From Acidimicrobiia bacterium (lineage in GTDB: Bacteria > Actinomycetota > Acidimicrobiia > IMCC26256 > JAOSJL01), in the NCBI GenBank assembly GCA_027494115.1, contig JAOSJL010000001.1, forward strand, positions 2,023,218-2,087,217: DNA of 64,000 nt, read 5' to 3'. How positions within the stretch are numbered: position 1 is the stretch's first letter; the number at the start of each line of letters is the position of its first letter. Below, in pieces: positions 1-9,658 of the stretch. A model generated the notes under the pieces. That model did not search any database and was not told where the DNA came from. It saw only the letters and a list, made by a program, of their open reading frames with translations. The position numbers were made by a program, and so were the translations under genes.

Positions 1-1
1 C

Positions 2-868
2 TCGACGTGGACCGTGACCGTGACGAACTCGGTCGAGACCGTACTCGAGCGTGTCGCGCGTGCATGGGAGACCCTCTTCGGCGTCGATGCGAGGATCGAG
101 CACCGTCCCGGCCGCTGCCCCCAGGTGCAGGTCGCATCGAAGGAGATCGTCGAGTTCCTCGACTTTCTCGGCTGTGGCGACCGTGCATCGTGCAAGCGCA
201 TTCCCGACACCGTGTTGCGTTCGCCGCGGCCCATGGTGCTCGAATTCCTGCGAGGCCTCGCACTCGACGCCTATACGTCGGTCTCCTCGATGCCGAAGTG
301 GGCGATCTGTCTCGACAGCCCTTCGTTGCTCGACGACCTCCAGGCCGTGTTGACGAATCTCGGGGTCGTACACTCCCGAATCGGCAAGTACAACCAGCAG
401 TACGCCAAGACCTACGACGAGGTCTACGCGACAGGACAGCACGCGGTCCGTCTCCTCGAGCTCATCCCGTTCCTGGAGCCCGACAAGGCGGCACGAGCCG
501 ACCGACAACGGATCGAGGCCACCGACTCCCGGCACAACACGGCTGACGTCGTCCCAGGGATCACACCGCGAGCACTGTACGAACTGCTGCCGCGGGGCCG
601 CTCGGGTCGGTCGGGCAGGGGCACCGGCATCCGGTCCGAGTTCGCGTTCCTTTGCGACCCCCGGACCCGACACGCCACTCGCGAGACGCTCGTCCGTATC
701 GGCGCCGTTCCCGGCGTCGTGCTTCCGGAGTGGCTACAGCGCGTGCTCGACGACCAGCTGCATTTCAGCCCCGTCGAGTCGGTCGCCGACGTCGGCGTGC
801 GGGAGGTCTTCGATGTGTCCGTCCCCACCACCCACGCGTTCGTCGGCAACGGAATCGTGAATCACAAC
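2..868 (+). other. Intein within NrdJ (C-terminal portion)
   Basis: This stretch encodes about 289 residues unrelated to ribonucleotide reductase. It ends in FDVSVPTTHAFVGNGIVNHN followed directly by Thr of the host protein. The terminal His-Asn and the +1 Thr are the classical intein C-terminal splice signals. Upstream, FLRGLALDAYT resembles a weak second LAGLIDADG motif of a DOD-type homing endonuclease, and the region before it (EIVEFLDFLGCGDRASCKRI) is typical of these endonuclease domains. The endonuclease motif looks degenerate (Ala-Leu-Asp-Ala-Tyr where Asp-Ala/Thr-Asp-Gly is usual), so endonuclease activity may be lost while splicing is kept. The N-terminal splice junction is outside the window. 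Confidence 0.88.
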
Positions 869-1705
869 ACCGTCAACGTTCCCGAGGAGGTCACGGTCGA
901 AGACGTCGAGGAGCTCCACCTCGACGCTTGGCGCCTGGGACTGAAGGCGGTGGCGATCTACCGCGACAACTGCAAGGTGGGTCAGCCGCTGTCGACGCAG
1001 AAGAAGGCCGGCGCTGAACTCGGCGAAGGTGCGGCCAACGCGGTCAGCGGTGTCATCGAGGGCGCCGTCGAGCGGATCGTCGAGACGGTCATCGTCCAGG
1101 AACCGGTTCGCCAGAAGCTCCCGAAGTGCCGCGACTCCAAGACATTCTCGTTCCGGGTCGCCGACTGCCACGGCTATGTCACCGTCGGACAGTTCGAAGA
1201 CGGTCGCCCCGGTGAGATCTTCCTGAAGGTCGCCAAGCAGGGCTCCACACTGGCGGGAGTCATGGACGCCTTCGCCATCTCGGTGAGCCACGGCCTCCAG
1301 TACGGCGTGCCCCTCGAGGCGTTCGTGCACATGTTCACCAACATGCGCTTCGAGCCGGCGGGCATGACCGACGATCCGGACATCCGGTTTGCCTCCAGCC
1401 TGGTCGACTACATCTTCCGGCGGCTCGCCGTCGAGTACCTCGACTACGACAAGCGTGAGGCGATGGGTGTGCTCACGATCGACGAGCGCAAGCAGCCCAC
1501 GCTTCCGGGTGTGGAGGAAGCGGCGATCGAGCAGTCGACGTCGCGCGACCTACCGCTCGAAGACCGCGCCCCGGCGAGCCGTCCCCCGGTGCTCTCGGGG
1601 CGTCAACGCGAGACTGTGATCTGCCACGTCTGCGGCGACATCATGCAGCCGGCCGGGTCGTGTCACGCCTGCCCGTCGTGCGGTGCCACGAGCGGCTGCT
1701 CCTGA
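2..1705 (+). CDS. nrdJ: Vitamin B12-dependent ribonucleotide reductase, C-terminal part with intein (5' partial)
   Basis: The reading frame is open through the left edge, so the N-terminal half and the start lie outside the window. The first part (to base 868) is the end of an intein. From base 869 the host protein resumes with TVNVPEEVTVEDVEELHLDA and AVAIYRDNCKVGQPLS, typical of class II (adenosylcobalamin) ribonucleotide reductases. A DUF3813-like/TSCPD-type domain follows (FSFRVADCHGYVTV, then GVMDAFAISVSHGLQYGVPL). The chain ends in a cysteine-rich tail with two CxxC pairs (CHVCGD and CPSCGATSGCS), the usual zinc-ribbon end of NrdJ. The enzyme reduces ribonucleotides to deoxyribonucleotides in the cytoplasm. 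The stop lies 3 bases from the stop of the convergent permease gene. The catalytic cysteines are not in this window. Confidence 0.93.
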   Translation, partial: STWTVTVTNSVETVLERVARAWETLFGVDARIEHRPGRCPQVQVASKEIVEFLDFLGCGDRASCKRIPDTVLRSPRPMVLEFLRGLALDAYTSVSSMPKWAICLDSPSLLDDLQAVLTNLGVVHSRIGKYNQQYAKTYDEVYATGQHAVRLLELIPFLEPDKAARADRQRIEATDSRHNTADVVPGITPRALYELLPRGRSGRSGRGTGIRSEFAFLCDPRTRHATRETLVRIGAVPGVVLPEWLQRVLDDQLHFSPVESVADVGVREVFDVSVPTTHAFVGNGIVNHNTVNVPEEVTVEDVEELHLDAWRLGLKAVAIYRDNCKVGQPLSTQKKAGAELGEGAANAVSGVIEGAVERIVETVIVQEPVRQKLPKCRDSKTFSFRVADCHGYVTVGQFEDGRPGEIFLKVAKQGSTLAGVMDAFAISVSHGLQYGVPLEAFVHMFTNMRFEPAGMTDDPDIRFASSLVDYIFRRLAVEYLDYDKREAMGVLTIDERKQPTLPGVEEAAIEQSTSRDLPLEDRAPASRPPVLSGRQRETVICHVCGDIMQPAGSCHACPSCGATSGCS

Positions 1706-1708
1706 GGC

Positions 1709-4145
1709 TCACTCGACGATTCGTAGCGTCGACGGGATGTCCATGCGTCGGAGACGGCGGAGCGTCAGCAGTGGCGCCACCGCCACGGCCACGACACCGA
1801 GCAGCACAGCCGTCACGACCGTGCTGCCCGCGAGAGACGGGATGATCCCGATGTCGGGCAGGGTGTCCGGGAGAAGAACGCGGATGAGCCACTCGAGGAC
1901 GAGACGGCCGGCGAGGACCCCCACCAGCGTCCCGAACACTCCGACGATGAGGCTCTCGGTGATCGCGACGCGCATCACCGAGCGCACGGGGGAGTCCGTA
2001 GGCGAACATCGTCGCGTGCTCACGGGCGCGCTCGTCCATGTTGATGGCGGTGGAGTTGAACGCGATCAGCAGCGCCAGAACGAGGACGGCGGCCTCGATG
2101 ATCGTGAAGATCCCGAGTGTCTCCTCGATCTGGTCGCGGATCGAGTCGGCGGCCGCGGCGAGGGGTTCGACCGACGCCACCCCGGGACGGCCGAAGAGGT
2201 CGATCTGGACGTCTTCGGGCGTGAATCCGTCGGCGGGGGCCACGCGCAGTTGGTTGACGACGCCGTCGAGGTTCATCAGGTCACGGTGGCCGAGATCGAG
2301 ATAGGTGGCAAACCGGTAGGGGTTCGGATGGACGGCCAGTACCGGGAGTTCCGAGTCGACCAGATTCACCCCGGAGCCGTCGAGCGACGGGTGGCGCACG
2401 AGCACCGTGTCACCCGCACCGACACCGAGGTCGTCGGCGGCCTTCTCGGCGAGGACGAGCCCGGGAGCGCTTTGATCCAGGCTCCCGTCAAGGGTGGTCG
2501 GAGTCCACAGGTCGCTGTCGAAGTCGATCGCGGTGAGGAGCACCTCGATCTCGTCGTCCGTGTCGGGTGCGAGCATGCCTCCGACCTGGAGCGCGGGCTC
2601 GGCTGCCCGCACGCTGTCCGAGTCCATGAGGTCGGTGACGACCGGGTCGTTCTCGGGGTAGAAGGAGTCGAGGTCGACGTTGAGACGGTCCGGTGCGGTG
2701 CCGAGGATCTCGTCGTCGCCGGCATCGATCGTGGCGAGGAACGAGTCGATCATTCCCAGGACACCGATCAGGGTGGTGATGGCCGCCGCGATGCCCAGAG
2801 CGGTGAGCAGCGCGCGGCGAGGCTCGCGCAAGACGTTGCGGAACGGCATCTCGCCGACCGACGACCCGGGGAGCGGGAGCCGACGGACGATCGGCGCGAG
2901 GCCGCCGCCCTTGGTGCGGTGCGTGGTGCTGATCGCCTCGACGGGAGTCACCCGCACGGCGCGCCACACCGGGAAGAGGGTCGCGATGAGCGGAAGGAGA
3001 AACCCGAGCAGGGCACCGACCACGAAGACGCCGGGCTGGAACTCCGTGATCCATGAGGGCAGCGGCTGGAAGTCGCGCAGGAGCGAGGACATGCCGGCAC
3101 CGATGAGCAGTCCGACGCCGACGCCGAAGACCACACCGAGCAGCGCGACCTGCGCCCCCACGAGGACGGTGCGGGTCGCAATCGTCCGCGTCGGGACACC
3201 GAGGGCCATCCCGATTCCGATCTCGCGACGCTGCGACTCCACGATCCGCACGGTCAGGTTGAAGGCGGCGAACGCGGCGCCGGCGAGGATCATGATGGCG
3301 AAGATGTTGTAGAAGCGCTGGTCGCCTTCGATGTCGTCGTAGAGGATCCGCAGGACCCGATCCTCGGCGCGGGGGGTGATGGTGAATCCGACACCCGGAA
3401 AGGTTTCCTCGAGCCCGGTCCGCAGCTCGGTTTCCACCGCGTCGACGTCGGCGTCTTCGGCGATCCGCACGACGAGGTCGTTCGACTCGCCCGAATGGCC
3501 GGTGAGTTCCTGAACGGTCGACAACGGGGCGTAGATCACGGCGAAGTCGGCGAAGATGCTGCCGCCGTCGCCGATGACGTAGAAGTTCTCGGGTGACAGC
3601 CCACGGCCGACGACCTCGACCGCCTGTCCGCCGGTGAGCTCGATCGAGGCGGTCGGTTCGATCATGTGGTCGTCGGCGAAGTTCTCGTCGAGGATCACAG
3701 AAGGCTCGGTTCGATCACTCTCGTCCAGTGAGCGACCCGCCGTGACCGCGATGCCGTTGACGTCGAGCTCGCCGTCGCTGACATCGACGCCGACGAGTCG
3801 ACCGGGCACGAGCACGACCTCGTCCTCGGTGGAGGCGTCGACCTGGGTCGACTCGATGAGGCGGGGCTCCAACGCGTCGAGATCATCGCCCGTGGAGGAG
3901 CGTGCCGCGGCGACGAACTCGTCCGTGTCGAGATAGTTGGCTTCCGCCAGCGTCACGCGCAGGTCGTACATGTCGAGCTGCTCGTAGCTGGCGTCGTAGG
4001 ACGTTCGCCGCCACTCGGACACCGAGCTCAGACCCGAGTACGTCCCCGACCCGATGCCGATGATCAGCGCGATCGCGGCGACCTGCAACCAACGTGACCG
4101 CAGGTCACGCCATGACCAGCGCAACCGCAGCCCGAGTCGCGGCAC
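1709..4145 (-). CDS. FtsX/MacB-type ABC transporter permease (frameshifted in this sequence)
   Basis: This is an integral membrane permease of about 811 residues once corrected. It has an N-terminal membrane segment (VAAIALIIGIGSGTYSGL) and a long extracytoplasmic domain. A first FtsX core follows near residues 280-350 (ILAGAAFAAFNLTVRIVESQ, then REIGIGMALG), then a second membrane anchor near 440, a second extracytoplasmic domain and a final FtsX core. The frame breaks in the last core at the G run 1988-1992. MFAYGLP lies in one frame and VRSVMRVAITES continues in the next, so removing one base restores the protein to the stop at 1709. GTG at 4145 is the start, 2 bases after the stop of the ATPase gene, so the two form an operon. 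The pair probably moves lipoproteins, lipids or peptides out of the membrane. Substrate unknown. Confidence 0.85.
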
Positions 4146-4147
4146 GG

Positions 4148-4888
4148 CTACCAGCGCAGGGTCGCGATGTCGGCGCGACCGCCCGACGGAGGACCGTCGG
4201 AGACGACGGCACCACCACTCAGCTCCACGACCCGTGAGGCGGAGCGGCTGATCTCCCGGTTGTGGGTCACGACGACGACCGTCGCCCCTGTGGTGGTCTG
4301 CTCCTGCAGGAGCTGGAGGATCTGCACGCCGGTGCGGAAGTCGAGTTCTCCCGTCGGCTCATCGGCGAGCACGACGGGGTTGGATGTGGCCAGGGCCCGT
4401 GCGATCGCGACCCGTTGCTGTTCGCCACCCGACATCTGGCTGGGGAAGTGGTCGAGACGGTCGCCGAGGCCGACGCTCCCGAGGACCTCGTGTGCCGTGG
4501 GCCCGCTCCGTTCGCCGCGGGCGACGTCGATGGCGAACTGGACGTTCTCGGCTGCCGTGAGAGCGGGGAAGAGGTTGAACGTCTGGAAGACGAAGCTCAC
4601 GGTCTGGCGCCGGAAGCGGAACAGATCCTTGCGACTCGCGCCGGTGACCCGCGCCCCGGCCACACGCACGTCGCCCGAGGAAGGGGTGTCGAGGGCACCG
4701 ATCATGTTCAGTAGCGTGGTCTTGCCGCATCCGGACGGTCCGAGAACGACGACGAACTCGCCTTCATCGACTGTGAGATCGACATCGCGAAGAGCAGTGA
4801 CGCTCGTGTCGCCGACCTCGTAGGTACGACCGACTCCTCGGAGTTCGATGACAGCGATGGCCCACCTCCGGTTCGGTTGCGTGTGCAC
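4148..4888 (-). CDS. ABC transporter ATP-binding protein, MacB/LolD family
   Basis: This 246-residue ATPase energises the adjacent FtsX-type permease. Walker A is GPSGCGKT at residues 50-57. The signature is MSGGEQQRVAIARA, and Walker B with the following segment reads VVLADEPTGELD. The length and the GEQQRVAIARAL signature fit the MacB/LolD subfamily. The start is GTG at 4888. The conserved region begins about 13 residues later (VIELRGVGRTYEVG), but no other in-frame start codon lies between. It is transcribed ahead of the permease with a 2-base gap. Confidence 0.92.
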   Translation of the reverse strand: MHTQPNRRWAIAVIELRGVGRTYEVGDTSVTALRDVDLTVDEGEFVVVLGPSGCGKTTLLNMIGALDTPSSGDVRVAGARVTGASRKDLFRFRRQTVSFVFQTFNLFPALTAAENVQFAIDVARGERSGPTAHEVLGSVGLGDRLDHFPSQMSGGEQQRVAIARALATSNPVVLADEPTGELDFRTGVQILQLLQEQTTTGATVVVVTHNREISRSASRVVELSGGAVVSDGPPSGGRADIATLRW

Positions 4889-5023
4889 GCTAGGGTACGC
4901 CCCGTCCCGATTGAGAATCTCCGACGGTGTGAGGACGATGCTCGTTCCGACCTTCGAACCCGACGCGCTCGGGGGGCGTGCGGGTGATCCGTCGCGTGCC
5001 GTCGGGCGCGGGTGGTCAGCCGT

Positions 5024-5686
5024 TCAGCGGGTTCCGACGCGGGCGAGGGCTCGCTCGAAGAACTCCCGAGGTTGGAGACCGGGAACGAGGAGTTCGGCGC
5101 CGCCGCGCTCGATGAGGAACGAGGGTGTCGCGTAGGCACCGTGGCGACTCGCGCGTTCGGACGCCTCGGCCACAGATGCCGCACCCGCTCCGTCGCTCAG
5201 CGCGTCGACAAGTGCGTCGGCCTCGGCGCCGGCCGACGCGGCGATCTCGACGAGGACCTCGACGTCGCCGATGTCGTGGTGATCCACCCAGTAGGCGCGG
5301 AAGACTCTGTCGTGGAAGTCGTCGAAGGCTTCAGGGTGGAGCGCGCGCACCCACTCCGCCGCCTGGTGTGCGCGGCGCGTGTTGGGGACGAACGACGGAA
5401 ACGACAGGGAGACATTTTCGTCGCGCGCCAGAGCACGGAGACGGTCGGCCATTCCGTCACCGGTGCGTCGCACGGCGGCGCTGTCCACCCCCTCGCTCGG
5501 GATCTCGGGGTGGATCTCGAGCGGCAGGTGCACGAGCTCGGCGCGCTGCGCGATCCATGCGAGACGCGGTCGCGCGATCCAGCACCACGGGCACAAGAAG
5601 TCCGTCCACACCGTCACCCGGGCCCGGGGGAGCGATGTGTCGTCGCACCTGTTGTCCGCTGCTCCGGCTGATCGATCGGTCGCCAC
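5024..5686 (-). CDS. DsbA-family thioredoxin-fold oxidoreductase (FrnE-like)
   Basis: This 220-residue protein has a thioredoxin-fold active site CPWC (Cys32 and Cys35 in FLCPWCW). The helical insertion and C-terminal layout match the DsbA/FrnE group (HLPLEIHPEIPSEG early, ATPSFLIERG with the cis-Pro Thr-Pro near residue 188). FrnE-type proteins are cytoplasmic dithiol oxidoreductases or isomerases, often linked to oxidative stress, and no signal peptide is visible here. Start GTG at 5686. It is separated by 137 bases from the ABC ATPase gene and diverges from the subtilase gene. Confidence 0.85.
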   Translation of the reverse strand: MATDRSAGAADNRCDDTSLPRARVTVWTDFLCPWCWIARPRLAWIAQRAELVHLPLEIHPEIPSEGVDSAAVRRTGDGMADRLRALARDENVSLSFPSFVPNTRRAHQAAEWVRALHPEAFDDFHDRVFRAYWVDHHDIGDVEVLVEIAASAGAEADALVDALSDGAGAASVAEASERASRHGAYATPSFLIERGGAELLVPGLQPREFFERALARVGTR

Positions 5687-5725
5687 ACGACGAGGCTACG
5701 GGTGGATGGTCCGGCGCGGTTGCAC

Positions 5726-5756
5726 TTGACGGACGAATAGGACCGATCGGTATTAT
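5726..5756 (+). promoter_or_regulatory. Candidate promoter with 10-bp palindrome upstream of the subtilase gene
   Basis: TTGACG (5726-5731) and TATTAT (5751-5756) resemble -35 and -10 boxes, although the 19-bp spacing is longer than ideal. A perfect palindrome ACCGATCGGT (5742-5751) sits in the spacer and touches the -10 box. This is a position where a repressor could act. A G-rich ribosome-binding site follows at 5774-5779, 7 bases before the ATG at 5787. Confidence 0.4.
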
Positions 5757-5786
5757 CGGGACACAATCGGGACTGGGGGGTCATCG

Positions 5787-8700
5787 ATGATGAGCAGGGG
5801 CGCGGGTCAGGCTCGGCGGATGCGCCGGGTGTTCACGGCCGCGGTCGCCACGACGGCCGTGATCGTCACGGGAGTGCTTCCCGCAGGTGCCGGCACGTCG
5901 GATTCGGGCGCTGCGTCCGGAGCAGCGCCCGACGACACGACGACATCGACAGTTCCGCCATCGTCGACGTCGACGACCGCTCTCGAGCCGACCGATCCGG
6001 AGCCCTCCGCGTCGACACCTTCGACGTCGCTCGCCGACGAGCAGGATGCCGACCCGGAATCCGGGTCCCAGAAGAACCTGCCACCGTCGAACGACACGGC
6101 ATCTCCGGAGGCCGCGGCTGACGACGAGGTCGACGAGTACGAACTCGACCAACCGATCGACTGCGCCAACTGGCGCTACGAGGATCCCGACCCGGCCACG
6201 CTGCCCCCGGAGTACGACCCCGACGACGGCTACAAGTTCCACTCCAAGCGCGACACCGAGCGCGCGCTCGTCAACTCACGGCAGCAGCACTGCGGGCAGC
6301 GAGGTGCGGCGATCGACCTGGCGTGGTCGGTCAGCAAGGGTCGCGACGACGTTCTCATCGCGGTGCTCGACTCCGGGATCAAGTGGCGTGATCCGGGGGC
6401 GATGGCCGACCTCGCGACCGAGGCGCATCTGAACCGCGGTGAGCTCTCACCACCCCGACCCGCGGACCCGTCGGGCCGCCGCTGGGACCGCAACGGCGAC
6501 GGCAGGTTCGACATCGACGACTATTCCGACGATCCCCGTGTGGCGGATCTCAACGGAAACGGTCTGCTGGACCCCGAAGACCTGATTCTCGACCCCGACT
6601 TCAGCAACGGACGCGACAACGACCGCAACGGCTATGTGGATGACATCTCCGGATGGGACTTCCTCTTCGACGACAACAACCCCCTCGACGAGGTCGACTA
6701 CGGCCACGGCACGGGCGAGGCGAAGGACTCGACCGCGGCCGAGAACGGCTCCGGCGATGTCGGCTCCTGCCCGGAGTGCCGCTTCCTGCCGGTCCGGGTG
6801 GGCGATTCTTTTGTCACCGACGGCGCCCGCTTCGCCGCCGGCGTCCTCTTCGGTCTCGATTCCGGAGCCGACGTGATCCAGGAGGCGCTGGGAGTCCTGA
6901 ACAACCCGCCACAGTCGCAACAGGCGATCGACGCCGCGTACCGCCGCGGCGTTCCCGTCGTGGCGTCGATGGCCGACGAGGCCTCCAAGCACGCGAACCT
7001 GCCCGGCTCACTCGAGCGCACGCTGTCGGTCAACTCGATCACGAAGACGGAGTCACCTCCGTGGGTCCAGCCCCACGGGTTCATGGAGCTCAACGGGTGC
7101 ACCAACTACGGCGGTCACACGCACGTGAGCGTGCCGTCCGACGGCTGCTCCTCCGAGGCGACGGGCATCAGTTCCGGGGTCGTCGGCCTGTTGGAGTCGG
7201 CCGCGCGTGACGCCGAGGCGGAAGGCACGATCCGGCGTTACCCGGGCCAGAGCGCCTCGGGCGCCAATGTGCTGTCGGCCAACGAGGCCTACCAACTGGT
7301 CGAGGGCACCGCCGACGACATCGACTTCGCGTCGCCGTCACCGAACGACCCGGCCAACAACTTCGCGATGCCCGGGCTCGTCAACCTCCTGTGGAAGCAG
7401 AGTCGCTACCCGACGACCGAAGGCTGGGACGGCACCACCGGCTACGGGCGCCTGAACGCGTTCGAGCTCGTGAAGACCGTGGCTGCCGGTGAGATCCCGC
7501 CCGAGGCGGAGATCTCGTCGCCGCGCTGGTTCAGCCTCGAACCGACCGCCGGCGAGATGGTCGTGGAGGGCCGTGTGGCGGCGCTGCGTGCCGACTCGTT
7601 CGGCTACCGCGTCGAATGGACGACCGGGCTCCAGGCCCCGAACCATCCCGGCACCGACCAGTGGCACACTGCCACCGAGGTGAACGGGTTGAGCGGCGAA
7701 CGCAGCGGAGAGCTCGCCGTCATCGACCGCGCAGAGATCGCGGCCGCGCTGCCCGGCGGCGGGCAGGGAACACCGGTGACCGACAACGGAAAGCCCGACG
7801 CCGAGCGTTTCACGGTGCGCGTCCGCGTCGTGGTCACCGACGACGCCGGTCGTATCGGGCGAGACCAGAAGCAGGTGTTCGTGCACCACGACCCCGATCT
7901 CGTACCCGGCTATCCCCGGTGGATCGAAGGCGTCGGTGCCTCGAATCCCGTGTTCGCCGACATCGACGGCCACCCCGGTGACGAGATGATCGTGGCTGCC
8001 GACGACGGCAGGGTCCATGCGTTCACCCCCGACGGGCGCGAGGCTCGGGGCTTCCCCGTGAAGGCCCTGCGCGCGCCGTTCTGGCACCGAAACTCGAAGA
8101 CGGCGAGGGCCGACCGGATCCCGACGGCACGCAACGCCTTCTTCGTCGGGGCGCCCGTGGTGGCCGACCTCGACGGCAACGGCGACTTCGAGATCGCGGC
8201 CACGGACTTCGACGGCAACCTTTACGCGTGGGAGCACAACGGCCGGCGCCGGGGCGGTTTCGGCAACCGCCGCGTGGACGGCGACTGGCGGACCCGCGCC
8301 CATACCGAGAATCGCTTCTCGGCCGAGTCCATCCGTGATCCGAACAACCGCATGAAGCGGGGAGTCACGGCGCCGCCCGTGGCCGTGGATCTCGACGGGG
8401 ACGGGAAGCTCGAGCTCGTCGTGTCGGCCATGGATCGGCACCTCTACGCCTTCGACCACCGCGGCCGAGCTGTGGACGGTTTCCCCGTTCTACTCGTCGA
8501 TCCGAACAAGGTCGACGCCGTGGATCCCGAAACGCATCGCGTCACGTTCAGCGCGAACTCCAAGGTGAAGGAGGGTGGCGAGATCATCGCACCACCGGCA
8601 GCGGGCGACGTCGACGGCGACGGTGCTCCGGAGCTGGTGGTGGGCGCTCAGGAGCAGTACGTGGAGACGCCGAACGTCTTCCCGCAGCTCGGTCTGGGCG

Positions 8701-9587
8701 AGGACAGCGGCAACAGTCGCCTGTACGTGGTGGAGCCGGAGGGGACCGGCGCCACCGGTCCCGAGGTCTCCGCCGCCCATCCGCACGAGCAGGCCTACCA
8801 CGCCGGATGGCCGGTGAAGATGCCGATGTTGCTCATCGAACTGCTGCCCACGATCGGCGATGGCGTGTCCACGCAGGCGGCGCTCGGCGACGTCAACGCC
8901 GACGGGAAGCTCGACATCGTGGCGGCCAGCGCGACCGGCCAGGTCATGGCGCTCGACGTGCGGGGCCGGAGCATCTACGGAAACATCTTCGGGATCCCGG
9001 GAGCGCTGGGATGGTTGTATCCGATCAGGGGCGACTCGACGAGCAACAACAAGGACTTCCCGTTCATCTCCTCGATCGGTGGGCCGACCCTCGGGCGCCT
9101 CTCCGGGAGTGACCATCCCAACATCGCCGCACCGCAGTCGGGAGTGGGGCGGGCGATCGACACGCTCCTGCCCGGCTTCCAGCAGGGATCGTCACTGATT
9201 CAGGTCTGGGACGGGAAGAAGCCGCACGCGACCGCCGAGCTCAGGGGGTTCCCGCAGGTGACCTCCGATGTCGGCTTGTTCGTGTCGCCCGGGATCATCG
9301 ACGTCAACGGCGACGACCGCCCCGAGGTCGTGGCGGGCAACGGCGTCTACATGCTCGACGCGTGGAACGCCGACGGTGTGGCACCCCCCGGGTGGCCCAA
9401 GCTCACCGGGGGCTGGATGGTCGGCACTCCCGGTGCGGGGGACTGGGACGGCGACAGCGACGTGGAGCTCGCCATCGTGCGTCGCGACGGCATGCTGCTC
9501 GCGTGGGACACAGGCTCGTCGACCGACGCGCTGGGCGAATGGCCCCGCTACGGCCACGACGGGCGCAACTCGGCGAACTACGGGTAG
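5787..9587 (+). CDS. Secreted S8 (subtilisin-like) peptidase with FG-GAP/VCBS-type repeat tail
   Basis: This is a 1266-residue exported protease. A signal peptide (AAVATTAVIVTGVLPAGAG) is followed by a Thr/Ser/Pro/Asp-rich linker to about residue 120. The catalytic domain shows Asp195 (VLDSGI), His307 (YGHGTG) and Ser462 (ATGISSG). The segment between Asp and His is long and carries calcium-loop-like motifs DRNGDGRFDIDDY and DLNGNGLLDPEDL. Where most subtilases have the oxyanion Asn (AAGN), this one reads VASMADE, with Asp397 near the expected place. From about residue 705 to the end come at least six FG-GAP/VCBS-like units (PVVADLDGNGDFEIAATDFD, PPVAVDLDGDGKLELVV, ALGDVNADGKLDIVA and others), probably a beta-propeller. 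No sortase or membrane anchor is seen. It is likely released to the medium. Substrate unknown. Confidence 0.85.
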   Translation: MMSRGAGQARRMRRVFTAAVATTAVIVTGVLPAGAGTSDSGAASGAAPDDTTTSTVPPSSTSTTALEPTDPEPSASTPSTSLADEQDADPESGSQKNLPPSNDTASPEAAADDEVDEYELDQPIDCANWRYEDPDPATLPPEYDPDDGYKFHSKRDTERALVNSRQQHCGQRGAAIDLAWSVSKGRDDVLIAVLDSGIKWRDPGAMADLATEAHLNRGELSPPRPADPSGRRWDRNGDGRFDIDDYSDDPRVADLNGNGLLDPEDLILDPDFSNGRDNDRNGYVDDISGWDFLFDDNNPLDEVDYGHGTGEAKDSTAAENGSGDVGSCPECRFLPVRVGDSFVTDGARFAAGVLFGLDSGADVIQEALGVLNNPPQSQQAIDAAYRRGVPVVASMADEASKHANLPGSLERTLSVNSITKTESPPWVQPHGFMELNGCTNYGGHTHVSVPSDGCSSEATGISSGVVGLLESAARDAEAEGTIRRYPGQSASGANVLSANEAYQLVEGTADDIDFASPSPNDPANNFAMPGLVNLLWKQSRYPTTEGWDGTTGYGRLNAFELVKTVAAGEIPPEAEISSPRWFSLEPTAGEMVVEGRVAALRADSFGYRVEWTTGLQAPNHPGTDQWHTATEVNGLSGERSGELAVIDRAEIAAALPGGGQGTPVTDNGKPDAERFTVRVRVVVTDDAGRIGRDQKQVFVHHDPDLVPGYPRWIEGVGASNPVFADIDGHPGDEMIVAADDGRVHAFTPDGREARGFPVKALRAPFWHRNSKTARADRIPTARNAFFVGAPVVADLDGNGDFEIAATDFDGNLYAWEHNGRRRGGFGNRRVDGDWRTRAHTENRFSAESIRDPNNRMKRGVTAPPVAVDLDGDGKLELVVSAMDRHLYAFDHRGRAVDGFPVLLVDPNKVDAVDPETHRVTFSANSKVKEGGEIIAPPAAGDVDGDGAPELVVGAQEQYVETPNVFPQLGLGEDSGNSRLYVVEPEGTGATGPEVSAAHPHEQAYHAGWPVKMPMLLIELLPTIGDGVSTQAALGDVNADGKLDIVAASATGQVMALDVRGRSIYGNIFGIPGALGWLYPIRGDSTSNNKDFPFISSIGGPTLGRLSGSDHPNIAAPQSGVGRAIDTLLPGFQQGSSLIQVWDGKKPHATAELRGFPQVTSDVGLFVSPGIIDVNGDDRPEVVAGNGVYMLDAWNADGVAPPGWPKLTGGWMVGTPGAGDWDGDSDVELAIVRRDGMLLAWDTGSSTDALGEWPRYGHDGRNSANYG

Positions 9588-9658
9588 CACGGCCCCTGGC
9601 ACACAGGAGCAGTGCAACAGGGGCACCGCAACAGGCGTGAGTGCCGGTCGGCGACGGA

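Noticed and set aside
1988..1992. Programmed frameshifting in the FtsX-type permease
   Set aside because: Sixteen other breaks of the same kind occur in unrelated genes in both directions, so a general sequencing cause is far more likely.
1683..3056. A 457-residue plus-strand frame beginning in nrdJ
   Set aside because: It is the opposite strand of the FtsX-type permease and has no recognisable domain.
7338..8459. A 373-residue minus-strand frame
   Set aside because: It mirrors the subtilase gene and shows no domain or signal of its own.
9593..9634. A GCCCCTG...CAGGGGC inverted repeat after the subtilase gene
   Set aside because: Arms are only 7 bases with a loop of about 19 and no T run, too weak to call a terminator.
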